64,000 nucleotides of DNA from Aphis gossypii. Taxonomy: Eukaryota; Arthropoda; Insecta; Hemiptera; Aphididae. Under the pieces are notes generated by a model that was not told the origin of the DNA, did no database searches, and saw only the letters and a list, made by a program, of their open reading frames with translations. Location: positions 48,071,213 to 48,135,212 of the forward strand of contig NC_065531.1 of the NCBI RefSeq assembly GCF_020184175.1, read 5' to 3'. A program made the position numbers and the translations under genes. Below are positions 62,551 to 64,000 of this stretch, piece by piece; positions within the stretch are counted from its first letter, which is position 1; every line of letters begins with the position of its first letter.

Positions 62551-62590
<40 letters not shown>
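62551..62590. repeat. (TA)n microsatellite
   Basis: An uninterrupted alternating TA tract of about 40 bases, among the longest in the window, lies within a GC-richer island of the last visible ey intron. Similar shorter tracts occur at about 9894-9918, 47986-48007 and 49949-49970. Confidence 0.85.
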
Positions 62591-62594
<4 letters not shown>

Positions 62595-63528
62595 AAAATC
62601 CGATTAATCGCATTGTGTTCAACCAATCGAGAACCGCATGGGCCTCGGGAGTCACTGCGTATGGCTCACTGAAGCGTCGTTAATCGCGCGCTCGCCGTTA
62701 TATATGTTTTTACTCCGGGCGCGTACGACTATAATAATTATATAGTACAACTCTATAATATACTATGTGTGTAGCCCCGGTAGTTACTATTTTATTATAT
62801 TATATATTATGTTTGAGATTTATATACAAAAATAAATATACACTTATTTTCGTATAGTAGCCCAGCAGTATATTCGAGTACTACAATGATAATAATATAT
62901 ATAATCCTATACTTGGTTTCGGAGATTTTTGGTTTACGAACCTTGACAAATATGACCACGCTTCGCACCGTAGTATATAACGCGCACGGAGGGGTCGTGC
63001 GTGTAAATAATAATAAAGGCGGAAGCGAAACGTAATTATATTCGATTAGATTATAATATTATCTTGTAATTTTCCTCTCGGTATATTTTCTTCTCAACGA
63101 GCGTCCCCTAAAAATTACAGTGGATTTGAGCAGTTAAGCGCGACACTTACTGCGCTAGTCTGGATTTGAAAGTGTGAACACATATATTATACACATATGA
63201 ACTGAAACATCAATATACGTTATGTTGTAACTTATCAAGACTTTACCTATAATACGTCATAGAGACACAAAAACGATAACATGACTATAAATACAAAAAA
63301 ATAATATAACATAGGTACATCCATAGGTATTAGGCATAAGAGTTTAATCTTTACTTATAAATATTATAAATTAATATTTGTATTTAGTTATTATTAGTTA
63401 AAATTTCTATATTATAATAAAACGTTCACGGAGGCGCTTCGTATAATACGATATAATTCGTTTGATGTTGAAACATATTTCTCTATACGATAATGTGCGA
63501 GTAACGTTTTCTTTATGTACAACTTACC

Positions 63529-63928
63529 CAGGGGCGAATTTAGAGGGAGCAATTACCCCCAACAAAATATGTATAATAGCGGAAATTGTTTTATATATTA
63601 ATTAAAAAATAAATCAATCTATACATACTATATGTATACGCTTAACGCATTGGATATTTGTATTAAAAAATTTATTATATTATTATAGTAAATTTAATAT
63701 AAAAACTACAATCAATTGAAATTAATTTGGGTACAGTTATAGACATTTATCAGTCATTGATCACTTATGTAAATGACCATCGTACAAATTAACAGTTCTT
63801 ACGTTATTCAGATCTGGGAATTTATTCCGAACATTTTGCATATACTCGTATTGTTTTTTTTTCCTAAGGGGGTTGGGGCGACAAAAATATATTGACCGGG
63901 ACACGCACGTTTTCCAAATACACCACTG
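63529..63928. mobile_element. hAT-type MITE
   Basis: The left end CAGGGGCGAATTTAGAGG and the complement of the right end CAGTGGTGTATTTGGAAA are related inverted repeats. Candidate decayed target duplications are AACTTACC (63521-63528) and AAATAACC (63929-63936), agreeing at 6 of 8. The 400-base interior is AT-rich and non-coding. Confidence 0.6.
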
Positions 63929-64000
63929 AAATAACCACGGTTTTTGAGCAATCGAAAACTAAACGCCACCTCGAGTCTTTTGTGGTAGATAATAATAGTT

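Larger units (their letters stand above)
54478..64000 (+). other. ey: ey intron, continuing past the right edge
   Basis: It starts with a GTAAGA donor. No sequence encoding the Pax6 homeodomain (the LQRNRTSF start or the IQVWFSNRR helix) was found in any + frame up to 64000, so the intron appears to exceed 9.5 kb. It contains two inverted-repeat elements (near 59.6 and 63.5 kb) and GC-richer islands at about 55.65-56.2, 57.28-57.7, 61.24-61.75, 62.43-62.72 and 62.95-63.17 kb. Confidence 0.65.

Overview
This window is a stretch of AT-rich insect nuclear DNA. It carries the 5' part of one recognisable protein-coding gene on the + strand, a Pax6 gene of the eyeless (ey) class, inside large introns and flanks full of small transposable-element remnants. 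The strongly AT-rich composition, the many GTACCTA/TAGGTA-type strings, the abundant poly-A/T and TA microsatellites and several dispersed repeats that resemble aphid repeats (recalled, not searched) suggest an aphid or a close sternorrhynchan hemipteran. The species assignment is an inference.

Layout. From 1 to about 34.8 kb there is no gene I can support. This part holds AT-rich DNA, a Helitron-like element (2317-3318), hAT-type elements with terminal inverted repeats (7074-7390, 14895-15412, 22156-22902, 24555-24769), a pogo/Tigger-like MITE nested in one of them (15036-15219), a dispersed repeat (about 23.6-24.4 kb), and GC/CpG-richer islands. The most prominent island (29.2-30.7 kb) is the best place for the ey promoter and a non-coding first exon.

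The ey coding exons are 34858-35027 (candidate start codon at 34871, an 11-His run), 46336-46501 and 46985-47165 (most of the paired domain), 53992-54158 (end of the paired domain and linker) and 54368-54477 (linker). All exon phases agree and give an open frame of 260 complete codons plus one base. The paired domain has Pax6-type specificity residues (Ile42, Gln44, Asn47) and the Ey-type Gly14, where Toy and vertebrate Pax6 have Asn. The homeobox was not found, so the gene is expected to continue past the right edge through an intron longer than 9.5 kb.

The most notable points are a non-canonical GC-AG intron that splits an Arg codon of the paired domain, and a possible small in-frame cassette exon (45925-45948 or 45925-45981) whose acceptor lies in one arm of a nested inverted-repeat structure just upstream of the first paired-box exon. 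Others are a 61-nt near-perfect hairpin in the large intron, intronic GC-rich islands that could be enhancers or alternative promoters, and nested transposon insertions. I saw no tRNA, rRNA, CRISPR array, bacterial operon or novel defence or metabolic system. Most short open frames in the window come from low-complexity or GC-rich islands and show no protein features.
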